Shown: piece by piece, positions 12,401 to 24,400 of the stretch
Layout: the number at the start of each line of letters is the position of its first letter
Numbering within the stretch: position 1 is the stretch's first letter
Assembly: GCA_905178155.1 (NCBI GenBank)
Contig: CAJINV010000004.1
Coordinates: 5,062,619-5,126,618 of the forward strand
Direction of reading: 5' to 3'
DNA length: 64,000 bases
Source: Amoebophrya sp. A120
Taxonomy: Eukaryota > Sar > Dinophyceae > Syndiniales > Amoebophryaceae
The notes under the pieces: model-generated
What the model saw: only the letters and a program-made list of their open reading frames with translations
The model's database searches: none
Told to the model about the DNA's origin: nothing
Translations under genes and position numbers: made by a program

Positions 12401-15400
12401 GTGGATGAATTGTAGCGTGTCTCGCCGAATGCCGCCTCCCGCGGCCAGACCCCGGGACAGCGCTTCCGCTAACAGAAGGCCCTGCGCCGTTTTCGGCTGG
12501 TTGGGCATGATCTGCGTCCCGGGAATCAGGAAGCCGCCTTGTTTCTCTAGTCTTTCCACCGCAACGACATCAGGTTTGTTCTTTGCGAAGCGCCACTGCA
12601 ACAATGTCTGCACGGCGTCATGCAACGCTCGCACATATTCGTCCAACTCAATCCTGCTGAGAAAGCTCAGTCTGCGGGCCGCTTCTTTCCGTAAGAGCTC
12701 TGCCCTGCGGGCAAGCTCTCTCGCCACGGGGTCCGCTGAAGATGCTGCTTCAGAAGGTGTCTCGGAGGTAAGTCTAGTACTACGCGCTGTCGAAGCGGGC
12801 TGTTCGGCCGGGCTCTCCCGTCTGAAAAACGGGACATCTCCGCCTGGTACAAAATCTTGTGCAGGTTGTTTCAATTTCGGGGACACACTAGGGCTGCCGC
12901 TCGGCGACGGTGTGGCGCCGGTGTCTGACCGGCTTTGCGCCGTGCGCGCCGCAACTTGCTGCAGGGCGTGGACGTACTCCCGCAACAGCAGTAGCGTCAA
13001 CGCCTCGCTCCGGGCCTCTTCTTGGCCGTGCTGCGAAGTCCGGGCGATCACGAAATCCTTCATGACCTTACCGCGCACCCGCGCGAAGCGGTCAAAGGCG
13101 CGAGCGCACTTCGTGGAGGCCGCGAGTTGCTGTTCGGTGAGCTTGGCGTCTCGGTCCTGAACCTTGCTGCGACTTTCCATCTCCAGTAGACTGCTGAAGG
13201 CCTCCAGCGTATCCGTGGACTGCGGAGGCACCGAGCGCGCCTTGCCCATCACAGGTTCTGTTCCTCCTGCTGCAGCTCCTGCTGTAACGCCCGCTCCTCT
13301 CCCGGGCCCATGATCGCGGCGCGACGAAGAAGAGAAGAACGCTCGGCCGGCTCTGGGCATGGACATGGAGTCGACGATCCCCCGCAGCAAAAACTCCGCG
13401 CCGTCGGGTAAAGAACCAGCCACATTCGAGTTCTGCATCTGCACGAACAAGCCGACGATGCTTTCGGACAAAGCAAACTCCGCTTCGCGAATCTTCGACT
13501 CATCCACAGGGAGCTGCACCGGGCCCGCGGCAAACAGGTGTCCCATTCTTTTCGGCGAGTCGGCGCTATCTTGGTAGTATGCTCCACCACTATCCTCGAC
13601 GCTGTCCGCTGAAGTTTGGCTCTTCAGGTCTTTTTTTCCCTGAGATTCTTGCGCAGCTTTCCGGAACTCCATCGAAATTTCTCGATCGAACAGCCCCGGC
13701 TGCTGCTGCGAGGAACCTTTACCTTTTTCAGCACCGACGCCCACTTCCCGCCCGACGGCACAGATTTTCCCAAGCTCGCGCTTCCCCAGGCCGAGCAGTT
13801 TTTGCAGAAGCTGCACGAGCTTTTGCAGCGTGGCCGGGGGCAGAACGGACTGACTACGTTGCTCCACCATGTACGTCACAGCCTCCACGAACTTCCGCAA
13901 CCCGTCCAGCAACACACGAATAGTATCGCCGTTGAGCCCAGAAATTGGAAGTAGCTGGTGCGCGACCTGGCTTATTCCGATTTTCCGCGAGGCCGCATCG
14001 AGCTTGAACAAAATTTCGACGGCCATCGCGTAGCGGTCAATAACGTCCACCACGCTGTCGGGAACGATTTCATTCCGCGCGTCGATTAGGTATTGCTGCA
14101 CCACCGGCCAACTCTGCTTCCGCGCGATATCGAAGGCCAGTTTCAACTGGGAGGCCGTGACGGTAGAAGTACCGAGCTGTGCGCTTGATGTAGTTCCAGC
14201 TCTTGCTCGTACTTCCAGGCCTGGTGGTACACCACGATCGCCCCCAGATCTACGTTCGTCCATGTCGACGTCTGCTGCTGAGGCGGGAGTCGCGCTGAAT
14301 GTACGTGCACGCCCTATTTGTAGTTTGGGGACCTCCACCCCCATCGAGGCAGGTCCTGTTTGCTCGCTGTGTGTACGTGCACGACCGACCGGAGGGTCGC
14401 TCAAAGAACCCAACGAGATGTTGGTACTATCCGGGGAAACACGAGAAGCTTGTTCTGGTATACTTGACATTTTGGCCCCAACATCGCTATTTCCTCCTTG
14501 CTTACTCGGCGATCCGGCAGCGGAACCGGGAAGTGAAAAGAGTCCTTGTAGTTGCGCACCTTCCGACGTCATGAGAGCGATCGCATCTCTAGTTGCGCTC
14601 TCCATCTGCCGCGCGGCCGCCTCGAACGGAATCAACATAGCGACGTCCCGCGGGAGGCTCGTTCCGCTTTGTGCCTTTCCTGATGTGGTTGCAATCACGC
14701 CACCGGATTGAAATCCTTTCGTGGCCGCGGATGAAGACGCCATTGCGTAGTCAGCCAACACGGTGAAGGCCAACTCGCGATCCGCCCGCCGCAGCGCGCT
14801 CAGGGAAGTTCGGGGCTTGGCGCTCACCACCGCAACCCGATCCAGTAAAACCGTTTTCAAAAACCGTAAGACCACATCTGGAAGAAACCTCTGCGTTGCA
14901 GGAGCTCCTTGTAGATTTTTTTCACGTGGTTGAGCGACGTTTTTCTTCGGGTTCGAACCTCCTGTGGCTTCAAAATCGGGTGTGCTGTAATCTGCAATTT
15001 CAGAAGCAGGTACAAAGACCCGCAACAGCTCCAACAATTCGTGCCGCGCCTGCGTGTTTAAGTGCATCAGGGTCGTCTGCGACTCTGTGACCGCCGCGAC
15101 AAGACTGTGCCACAGATCGTTCGGAATCAGCATCTCAGAAGAGAAATTTGCCTCACCAAAGGCGATCAGCAACTTTCGCAGCGACTGCAGCACGCTCGTC
15201 AGGCGCTCCGTGGCAAACAGTGCCTGCAGTTTGTTTTCACCGCTGTTTCCGCTGTCTGAAGTGCCGCTGCCGAAAGAGGGCGAGGAAGTACTAGAACCTC
15301 TAAGAACTACTCCTGTCTTGCTCATCTTCCCAGCGAAACGACTTTTACCACTGCTAGCGGCACCCGAAGAAGATGCACCAGCGGCCACTACTGCCGCCGC

Positions 15401-18400
15401 TCCTCCGGTCTCAGCCACGTAGCGCACCACAAGTGCGTACCCCTGGACCATCTGGTCCAAGTTCAGTGTCGGTAGTGCTTGCGCAACGATAGGAAATTGC
15501 GCCGCAATCTGCTTGGTAGGCGGCAGACGGATGTCGTTTAAGGTTTTGTGGAAGATGAGCATATCGTCTTCATCGTATTGCTCTTCATCGTTGGAAGTAG
15601 ATATTGTGTCGAGGTCGAGGTCATCGTTCTGGCTGTGCTGCAACAACGCTGGTGCTGTTTTGCCCGAAGAAGTAAAAATTGAGAAGTTTTCATCCAGCAA
15701 CCCGGATAATTCCAGCCTTTTCGCGAGCGACACCGCCGCGCGACGCTGCGCAAAGCGCCGCACGTCCTGGATGAGGGCGAGTTGACCCCCGAAGGGAGAC
15801 AGGTTCCCGCGGTCGAGATTGACCGCGGATTCTAACTCTGCAGCGACCGGCAGTTCGTGCCAGGAATTCCGCTCGTCGGGATGAACTAAATCCGTCACGA
15901 TGTTCGTTTTTCGCAATGCGATTTTCTGTGCCGAGCTCGCGACGGAGTGGTACTGGAGTAGTTTTGTGACGGACTCTGTGGTGAGTAATTCCTCCAACAC
16001 CCATTGCTGCAAACTGTCGACTAATAAAGTGGTTGCGGACAGCGAGTGTTTCTCTTCGAAACTGTAGTCCACGTTGCTGGCCCCGCGGGTGCGCGCAATG
16101 CCGTGGCGCCGCTTTTTTTCAAGCATGTCCCACAGGGGCCCGCGCGAACGGTAGTGGCAGAGGATTAATGGACGCTGGTTGTGGTGAGGTCGTAGTCCTT
16201 GCTCGTGTTGTGGCTCCTGGTGGTCCACCACGTCCATGTCATCCGCGCCTTTGCCCTGCTGCGCGCCCGCGCCACTGTTGGACCTTTTCACCTTTTGCCC
16301 CCTCGACCGGTCAGCGTCGTCCATCTCGACATCTTCATCTGAGCTATCGCTATCCTCTTCACCATCGTCAAAGTCATTGAATCCGCCGAAGAGCTGCGCT
16401 TGGATTTCCTTCTCAATGCAGTTCTCGTCGAGTTCGAGAACTCTGTCCAGTGCCAGGGCCGCGGTGGAGGTCGAGGCTTGATGCTCCTCACCTTCCAGTC
16501 TCCTTTCAGTGTCGATCATCTCATCCGAAACGCCGAATAACAACACCCGGAAAACCGGATAGGCCTCGAACAAGCGGCCGGCGGTATTCAACGAAGAACT
16601 GCTCGAGTGTAGTACTCTTTCGTCATGGTCCTGCTCGGCGACGGAAAGAATTGTCCCTGCACTTTGGCTTCGGCTCCGCGAGGTAGATTGACCGTCGGAA
16701 GGGAGGGATGTGATTTCTGGTGCGGCCTGGGTGGAGTCTGCGAAACTTAATTTCCTATTCCTTGTTGAAGTTGATTCTCGTTCGGGCAGCTGTTCTTGTT
16801 GATCTACACCGGCATCAACTTGCATCGGAACTGCTTCTGCGGCCGCTGCTGGCACAGCCTGCGCTTCTCGTTCCTTGGCTTTGTCGTCATCACTGCCATT
16901 CGGGCTTGACTGTGGCGTCTTTATCGACGCCCTGCTGGTGCCGGACCGCGACAGTTTCCAGGAAGATGAAGACCGCTTGCGCTCAACAGCGCCTGGTGTC
17001 CCAGCACCGCTGCCCGCAGCAGCACCAGAGGACGAGGACGCCAGGTTGGATAACACGAAGTACAGAAACCGGGGCAAATGGTCGAAGCCGATGAAGGAGG
17101 TGTGGTTATCTTTGGCAAGCAGTTCCAAGTACCCCTGCAGCAATGACGCGCGAATCTGCACCGCTTCGCTCTTCAGTGTGTTTTCCTCCATCGGGGCAAT
17201 TTTCCTCCAGTAGAAGAACCTGCTCGATTGCGAAGAAGACCAAGACTCATAATGCCCCTCGCCTTCGGGTTCAAAGTCCGTGCCCTGCAGCTCGAGGTCC
17301 GGGCGCGAAGCTGAATCGGTAAAGGTGGACCCGAGAAGCTGCCTCTCCCAGGCCTGGAATCGGGCCCACGACAGAATGTCGCTCAGGGCGAGAGGTAATA
17401 TCTTTTCGCTGGTGCTGCTTTTGTTATTTTCAACATCTTGCTGCAGTTTCAGCTTGTAGGATAAATGTTGCACTGCGCCAAGCAAAGCCAAGACACTGTA
17501 ACTTCGCACGTTGCGCGTGGTTTCCGTGAACCAGATCTGCCGTTCGCGTGCGATCTTCGGTTCCCGCGGCATTTTCCGGGTGATTGCGCGCGGCCAGTCC
17601 CCGCAAGCGCGCGCCATCTTTTCCGCCAGTTTCCGCTCCATGTCCCGCCGATGGTAATCCAAGAAGTGCAGGGAATGTAAAAGCCGGACCACCCGGGCCT
17701 GCTTCTGGGTCAAGTCCCGTCTTTGCTGCATCTCCTTGGCGCGCACAGGGTCGACGAACGGGAGCGAAGATGATGCGCCGCGAGCTTGTCCTTCAAGACT
17801 TGGCTCCTCGACTGCTTCTTGTTCTGCTGACCGATCCTGGTCTTCACTTGTTGTTCCACCAATCGCAGATCCCAGCGCCACGGAATCAACCTCCATCGGC
17901 ATCGGAACAGCAGCTGCATGCAGATCACCGGCTTCCGTTTCCCCCATCTTTAAGCCAGCACCACGGCGACCACTTGTTCCTGTGGTCGCAGGACCTACTA
18001 CTGCCAACCCGCTGAGAAGCATCTTTTGCTGGTGCTGGTGTAAATCTTCCAGCGCTTCCTGCAGCTCCTTCCTGAACCGCTCCGATTTCTTGACCAACCG
18101 CTCCACCTTCGGACGTGCCAGATCGTACAACACGCGGCCCGCGTTCGGGGTGAGCGTCATCCCTTGTGCATAGTCGTAGAGCAGCACGATTAAATCCTCC
18201 GGAAGCGCGTTCGGGACAACAACCTTGTTATCACCCGTCGACCCTTCTACCTCCGTCCCAGCCCACACATGTAGTGACAGCAGACGCAGCGCGCCCGTGA
18301 TTACGGATTTTGGTCTTGGGTACGGCTCGAGCAGTGGGTCCCGCTCTTCGAACGCAATGCGCTTCTGTCGATAAGCGTCCGGGGTGACATTTTCGTGTTC

Positions 18401-21400
18401 ACCAGTTCTCATATCTTGTTGATCTTGACGTAGTACTCCCGACTCCGTATCTAACGACGCCCCGGGGAAGATCTTCATGCGTTTCCTATTTTCTCTCTTG
18501 GCGAACTTCTTCAAGGACTCCGGCTCGCCCCCCTCCTCCACGATCCAGGATGGCGAAGCAGTCCAACGTTGGCCCGAGCGAAGGACGAGTCGCAGCTGCT
18601 GCTGCACGTATGGTGACAAGCTAAAGCGGTACCGGGAGGTCGTGCTCGTGGCAAGCTGCGATTCCGATTTCATCTCCGGAAGCCGCTCTTGTTGAGCGAC
18701 GGCGGAGGGCCCCGTCGCTTGCTCTGCTGTGGATGCGATTGGGTCGTTTTGATTGTAACTTGTGAAAAATTCGCAAACAGTTTTCATGGCCGAAAGAGCA
18801 ACCTGCGGAGCTGCACCAACATCTCCAGCATGCTCCACCGAACGACCGCCAGCACGATTTGACTTCATCAAGACGGTCTTGCAGTGTTTTGCCAGTAACT
18901 GGTCTGCAATTTGCGTCTGGTCCAAGAAGAGCCAGTAAGCTTCCGAAAAAGTCGTGAGCATCTGCATGGTCATCGCGGAAAACGGAACCCGATTGAGATT
19001 GTCAGAAGGCCGTGAAGTTTCTTGCTGCGCGCCAGGACTACTTTTTCCTATCACCATTTTCGGAGAAAAACGGCCGTCATAGTCACTGGCCTTGTTCATC
19101 AGTGGCGTCCGTGGTGCCGCGCCAGGCGCCGCTGCAACTCCTCCTGCACCGTTAGGCACGAGCCGGTCGTCCTGCAACCGCACCAGCGTTGGTTCGAACG
19201 CCTGCAGTAAACGGCGCCACTGCGACCACAGAACAGGCGTTCTTCGATCGCAATTACCCTCATTCACGAACGCGCGTAGCTCGTCCAACGCGTGGAGGTC
19301 TCCTGATGTGTCGCATGCTGCCCTTGACGGCTGGAAAATGCACTTCAGCGCGTTGTAGGGAAGTGAAGTTTCCGGATTTTTGCAGGAAATGTGCAGCCAG
19401 TACTGCACTACGTCCCTCCGGCTGTAGCTGTGCCGCTTCAACGCCTCGATGGCGATTTGTGAACTTTGCAACACTGGGTTATCCACGAACCAATTCGCGT
19501 ACAGGAAGCCGAGCGACAGATTCGCCGCCTCAAACATGGAGTCAGAAGTGCCGGCTTTCTCCGAGGAAACGGCTTCCTGCACCACAAATTCCTCGCTCAA
19601 CGTGGAGCGTTTCTTGAACAAACTCACCACACGGTCCAGACGCTTCTCCCACTCCTGAAACTGCACAGTCGCCTCGCTGGAGTAGAAAAAGCTTTGCTGC
19701 TCAAGCTTACTGTCAAAAGTTCTTTGTGCGAGGACTCGTTTTGATGTAGTTACTCCTGCAGCTGCTGCACGGACATGGTCGGGACGCAGCTCTCGCTTAC
19801 GCCTGTGACGGGAGGACGATACGGCTTCATGCTCATCATGTCCATCTTCCCGTAAATGTGATGCTGTCCTGGACCACCTGTGTTGGTGTTTTTGGTTTTC
19901 CTTCTTTCGCTTTCTCTCAGCCTGCCTCTGATTCATCATCAACTCGTCCGCCTCCCTTCTCGCTTCGTTCAGGGGAACCAGATTCTTCCACTCATTCAGC
20001 GCTCGCACGGCGTTTTCGCGCCGCATCTCCTTTGCCGCGTGGACGAGATTGTGGTGCGTGGAGCTGACAAACCGCGACAGCTGCAACCAAATCCCCTCCG
20101 ACAGGCCGCCGTAGTGGTCTTTGAACAGCTGCAACAACCCGATGACCTCCTTTTTCAGTTTTGACTCCACGTCCGGCCGGGGCAGGAGCGCAAGCAGCCC
20201 GAAGATGCTCGCCTCAAGCTTCTTTGCAACCTCGTAGTGCCGCAAAAACTTCTGGTCCTCGAAGGTGAGCGGTGGGGGTTCCCGTGATCGACCAGCATCT
20301 TCAGCAAAATTTCCCGACAAATTATCCGCCTGCCGCTGCCTCAATTTCAGATACTGTTCTGTTTGCTCCGGCCCCAGTTTCGCGATTAGGCGGTATTGGT
20401 AACCCAGCCGTTCAAGCGACCGCTCGTCCCGGTCGTTGTCTTCTTTTCTGGCTTCTTTCCAAACAAAGTGCAGCGTCTTCCAGTACTGCTTCTGGACTTC
20501 CAAATTGCTTTCCAAGGCCACCGCGCCCAAAAGCCGGGCAAACACGTCATTGGTGTCGGTCGTGCGGGGGATGACCCCCATCCCGGGCTCGGAATACTGC
20601 TCTCCCCAAAAGAACATATTCCGCTTGTTGCTCCAAGTGGACTCCGCTCGATCAAAGCTCTTGCTCCGTGTAACCGTCCTCGCAGCTTGGTCGATCTTCG
20701 AAGCCTCCAGCCTGCGGTCTTGGATTTGTCGGTCATCAACGGATGATAATGATGATGTTCTTCCCTGGTGGTCTTGAAGATGATGGTTGATGAAGTGAGA
20801 GGACAGCAATGGTCCCGCACCACCTATCGACGGTCTGCTACTGTTTATCGCTGCCATATCAAATGCCACCTTCTCAGCCTCCTGATCATACACTCCTGTA
20901 GTTTTCAAGCCCATGATCCTTCGGTCAAACGTCTGCTTCGCCTCCTTCATGTCCAGTGCCGTGATGCTGTCCAGCAACCGCTTCACCTTGGCCACCACCA
21001 GCCGGGCCAACGCCTTCAGCTTTCTGTCTTCTTCCTGCTCAGTTTTTTCCCGTTGCGTCATCGGAGGGAGGATTTCGTCGATATTCTCCGGAGTGGTGTG
21101 TTCGGAGTGGAAAAAATCCGGGTCTGGGTCCTCGTCCAGGTAATTCGTCTCAGAGCTACCCGTGAAACTACTTCTGGTGCTTTGCATAGACGCCACGCTG
21201 GCGATACTCGCGAGTGAAGCACTGGACAGCCGATTCAAACTTTTCCTGCTGGAGTTGCGTCTTTTTGACATGATGAGCGATGAGGACCTAGACCGTCCGG
21301 ATATTCCACCACTGGTCATGCTGTGACTTCTCAAGGCTGCTCGTGCGAGCCCTTCTTCTTCACTGAAGATTGAAATCCTTTTCGGCGTCTCCGCGTCAGT

Positions 21401-24400
21401 CAGAAACGTGCGCAGGTGCGCCCGCCTCCGCTCCGCGTCGCGGTACTCCTGCACGCGCGCCAGCCAAAGCTCCGTTTCCAGCCATGCCAAGTCTTCCGCC
21501 TCGTAGCCGCGGAACTCCCCCTTTCGGTTGTTCCACTCGCCGTAGGCAGATTTCTCGCTGTTCGGGTCCGTCTGCTCTTTCGCAACCTTGTTTTCCCCCT
21601 TCAGCTCCGCGTCGGGGAAGAAGCCAGCAGGGATGTGGAGCGAGGCGAGCCACTGGGCATTCGCCTCCACGTTTAGATTCGCCATCTTCTCGTAGCCCGA
21701 CTTCGCCCCAATCCAGCCGTACATGTGCCGGTCAAATTTCTCTTCAGCCTGCCGAATGGCGTTCTCAAGCGTCACGCTCTCAACTGTTACATGGATTTGT
21801 GTTGCAAGAATAGCACAGGTGAGAGGGTTAACCTTGCGCGTCTTGCACTAATACAGATTTGGTTCGGATTCTACTGCTATTTAGCGCGTTCATCGCGAAT
21901 TTGTCATGCGAAGTAGCTTGATCGTGGCGATGTTGTTGTTGTTGATAGTGATTTGCATGACAAATCATCTAACAGTTGAGAATGTAACGTTTGAGAACGC
22001 CATATGCCGAATGTCGTTCTTCTCTTTCGCCCACCACTCGGATTTGGTAATGCGACGGGCGATTAATGGCTTTTGTTCGGTATCCGTTTCTTGCGCAGCC
22101 GCGGTACTAGCACCGTCTTGTTGTGTTGTGCCGGCGTTGGCCGCATTTTCGCTCGGTTGTGTAGTTGTTGTGGTACTAGCGGCCTGGTAGTACGCAGCTG
22201 GAGCGGAACCGGAAGCGGATGAACCTCCCGGAAATACTCCTGTTCCAGAATGGTCCTTTTTCTGTTCCTTCGTCGCGTCCTCCATTTCGATGTCTTCGGC
22301 ATACAGCAGTTCGCGATGGTGGTAGACCAAAACTTCCAAGATCTGAATCGCGTTCAGCCGCATTTGCCAGAGTCGGCGGCGCTGAAACCGGTACAGCGTG
22401 CGCTGCTGGTAGGCGACCTCCCGGCGGAAGGCCGCGCGAGCGTCCTGGACCTGGTCGGAGAGCACTTTCTGTTCCTCCGCGGTTTTGGCCGCGTAATAAT
22501 CCGCGTTGTCACCGCCTTCGAAGTTCACGTTTTTCGCGTCAGGGTCGGTGTCGTACGCCCCTTGTTTCTCCATCGCGTAAAGAATTTTCTCCCGGAGTTT
22601 TTCCCGCTGCTTTAACGCGTAAATCCTGTATTCTTCGCTAATAGCCTCGTCTTGCCGCTCCAGCGTCTCCAAATAATGCTCTCTGTCTCTCTCCCGCTCC
22701 CTTTTCGCGGCCAACGAGGCACTGCTGCTGGTTTCTTGTGCCCGCGACCCGCCACCATAAGTCTGGTCCGCCTCCGCGCGCTGCATGGCCTCTTGCTGTC
22801 TTTCATGTGCTGTGCGTGCGATTAACCTGGCTGGCACCGCAGAAAACGCTTTCATCTCCAGCGGTTCGAAGCGAAACACCCGTTCGCCCCGGAGAAACCG
22901 CCATTTTTCCGCCAGATTGTAGTGCCGCACGTACCGGCTGGTGCTTTTCCCCTCGAGCCCGGCCGTGAGCGTCGTTTCCCCGTTGATCTCCCCCTTGTAC
23001 ATCTTCGCGGTCAAATGGGTGATTTTCCGCAGCTTCTTGTGGCGCGCGAAAGTTTTTATTGTTGGCCCTCGTATGGCGTACGTCGAGGTGGTGCCGGAAA
23101 TTTCTTCCCACGCCCCCCACCAACTTCTCGCGGCTGGTAAAAGCTCGTTGTAGAAATGGTAGTGGAACACCCCCCGGAAGGGCTGTCTCAGCTTGAAATT
23201 GTTCTTGACATCGTTTTCCACGGAGGTTTTGCGGTCTTCCGCCGAGGCCAAATCCGCACTATTGTACCAAATCCACCGCGGATGCAGGTCGTGCAGTAAT
23301 AAAGCTTCGTTGCGAAAGGAGTCGAATCCGTACCGCTCGGCGACCTCGCTGACGGCCGCGGCGCCGAACTGTTTCGTTTCTCGTCCCACGAACTGCAAAG
23401 CGTTGTCTTTCCTGAGCTGTGCTTGCTCTACTTGGGAAGATTTTTCACTAGGACTAGCAAGTCTCTCTTTGTCCTCTCTCAACTGCTGGTCTAACTCCGC
23501 AGCCACCTCTTCCTTCGTCATCGCACTCGACTTGGTGTTCGCAGCGTCGTGTCGCGTCACGCTGAAATGGGTGACCGCCCACCCCAGCTGATCGACAAGC
23601 AACCAGGGCGAGGTATTCGGCAACGCGGGAGACTGATCCAGCGTCTGGGAGTAGATCGCGGAGGAGGGGGTCACGGGGGCGGATAGAGTATGAGATGTAC
23701 TACGCGACTCAAGGCATAGCGATTCAAAAAAATAAGCTTTGCATTCTGCGACCCCGAAGCCACGCTGTATTACTGGGGCTTGGTAATGCGAATCTGCCAT
23801 CCGTCTTCTCCACCGGTCAAATTATATATCTCCTGCTTTAGAGGTGTCAATTGGATATGATATGAAAAAAGATCCGGACTTGAGCTAGCTAGTTTAGGCA
23901 TGGAAGAAGGTGAATGATTTGCATGTAAATTAGGTAGCAAAGCAACTGCATACTGGTGAACGCTAGAGAGGAGGCCCAGATTGCAGCGACGGAAACTTTT
24001 GACCTTGGGCAGGGGTTTGCCACTGTACAGGTCGCGACGCCGTCCCGTTTCCACGGACGACGGCAAAGGGAGGCCTGAAAGTGGTTCAAAATGATCATCG
24101 TTCCACGAGCTAACGGGATCGCTTTTGCAAAATTTACACGTATGCGATTCAAGAGGTATTGGTATTTTTTAACGTCTAAAAGTGGCCTCATTTTGGCCAT
24201 ATCTTGAATCGCATGCACCATCGGGCGACGCATCAAAAGGACCCTTATTTGGGACCTCTCCCGGAGAGGTCTAAATTAGCGGCCCTCTTGCTCTATCTGC
24301 ACGGTGTTCTCAATTCTACAAAAAAGTCAAGGCTTTTCATCTAAGCGCGATGGTATGCTGGTGCTCGGCATGCTGGTGAGCCCATCTTTTCCGCCGCTAG

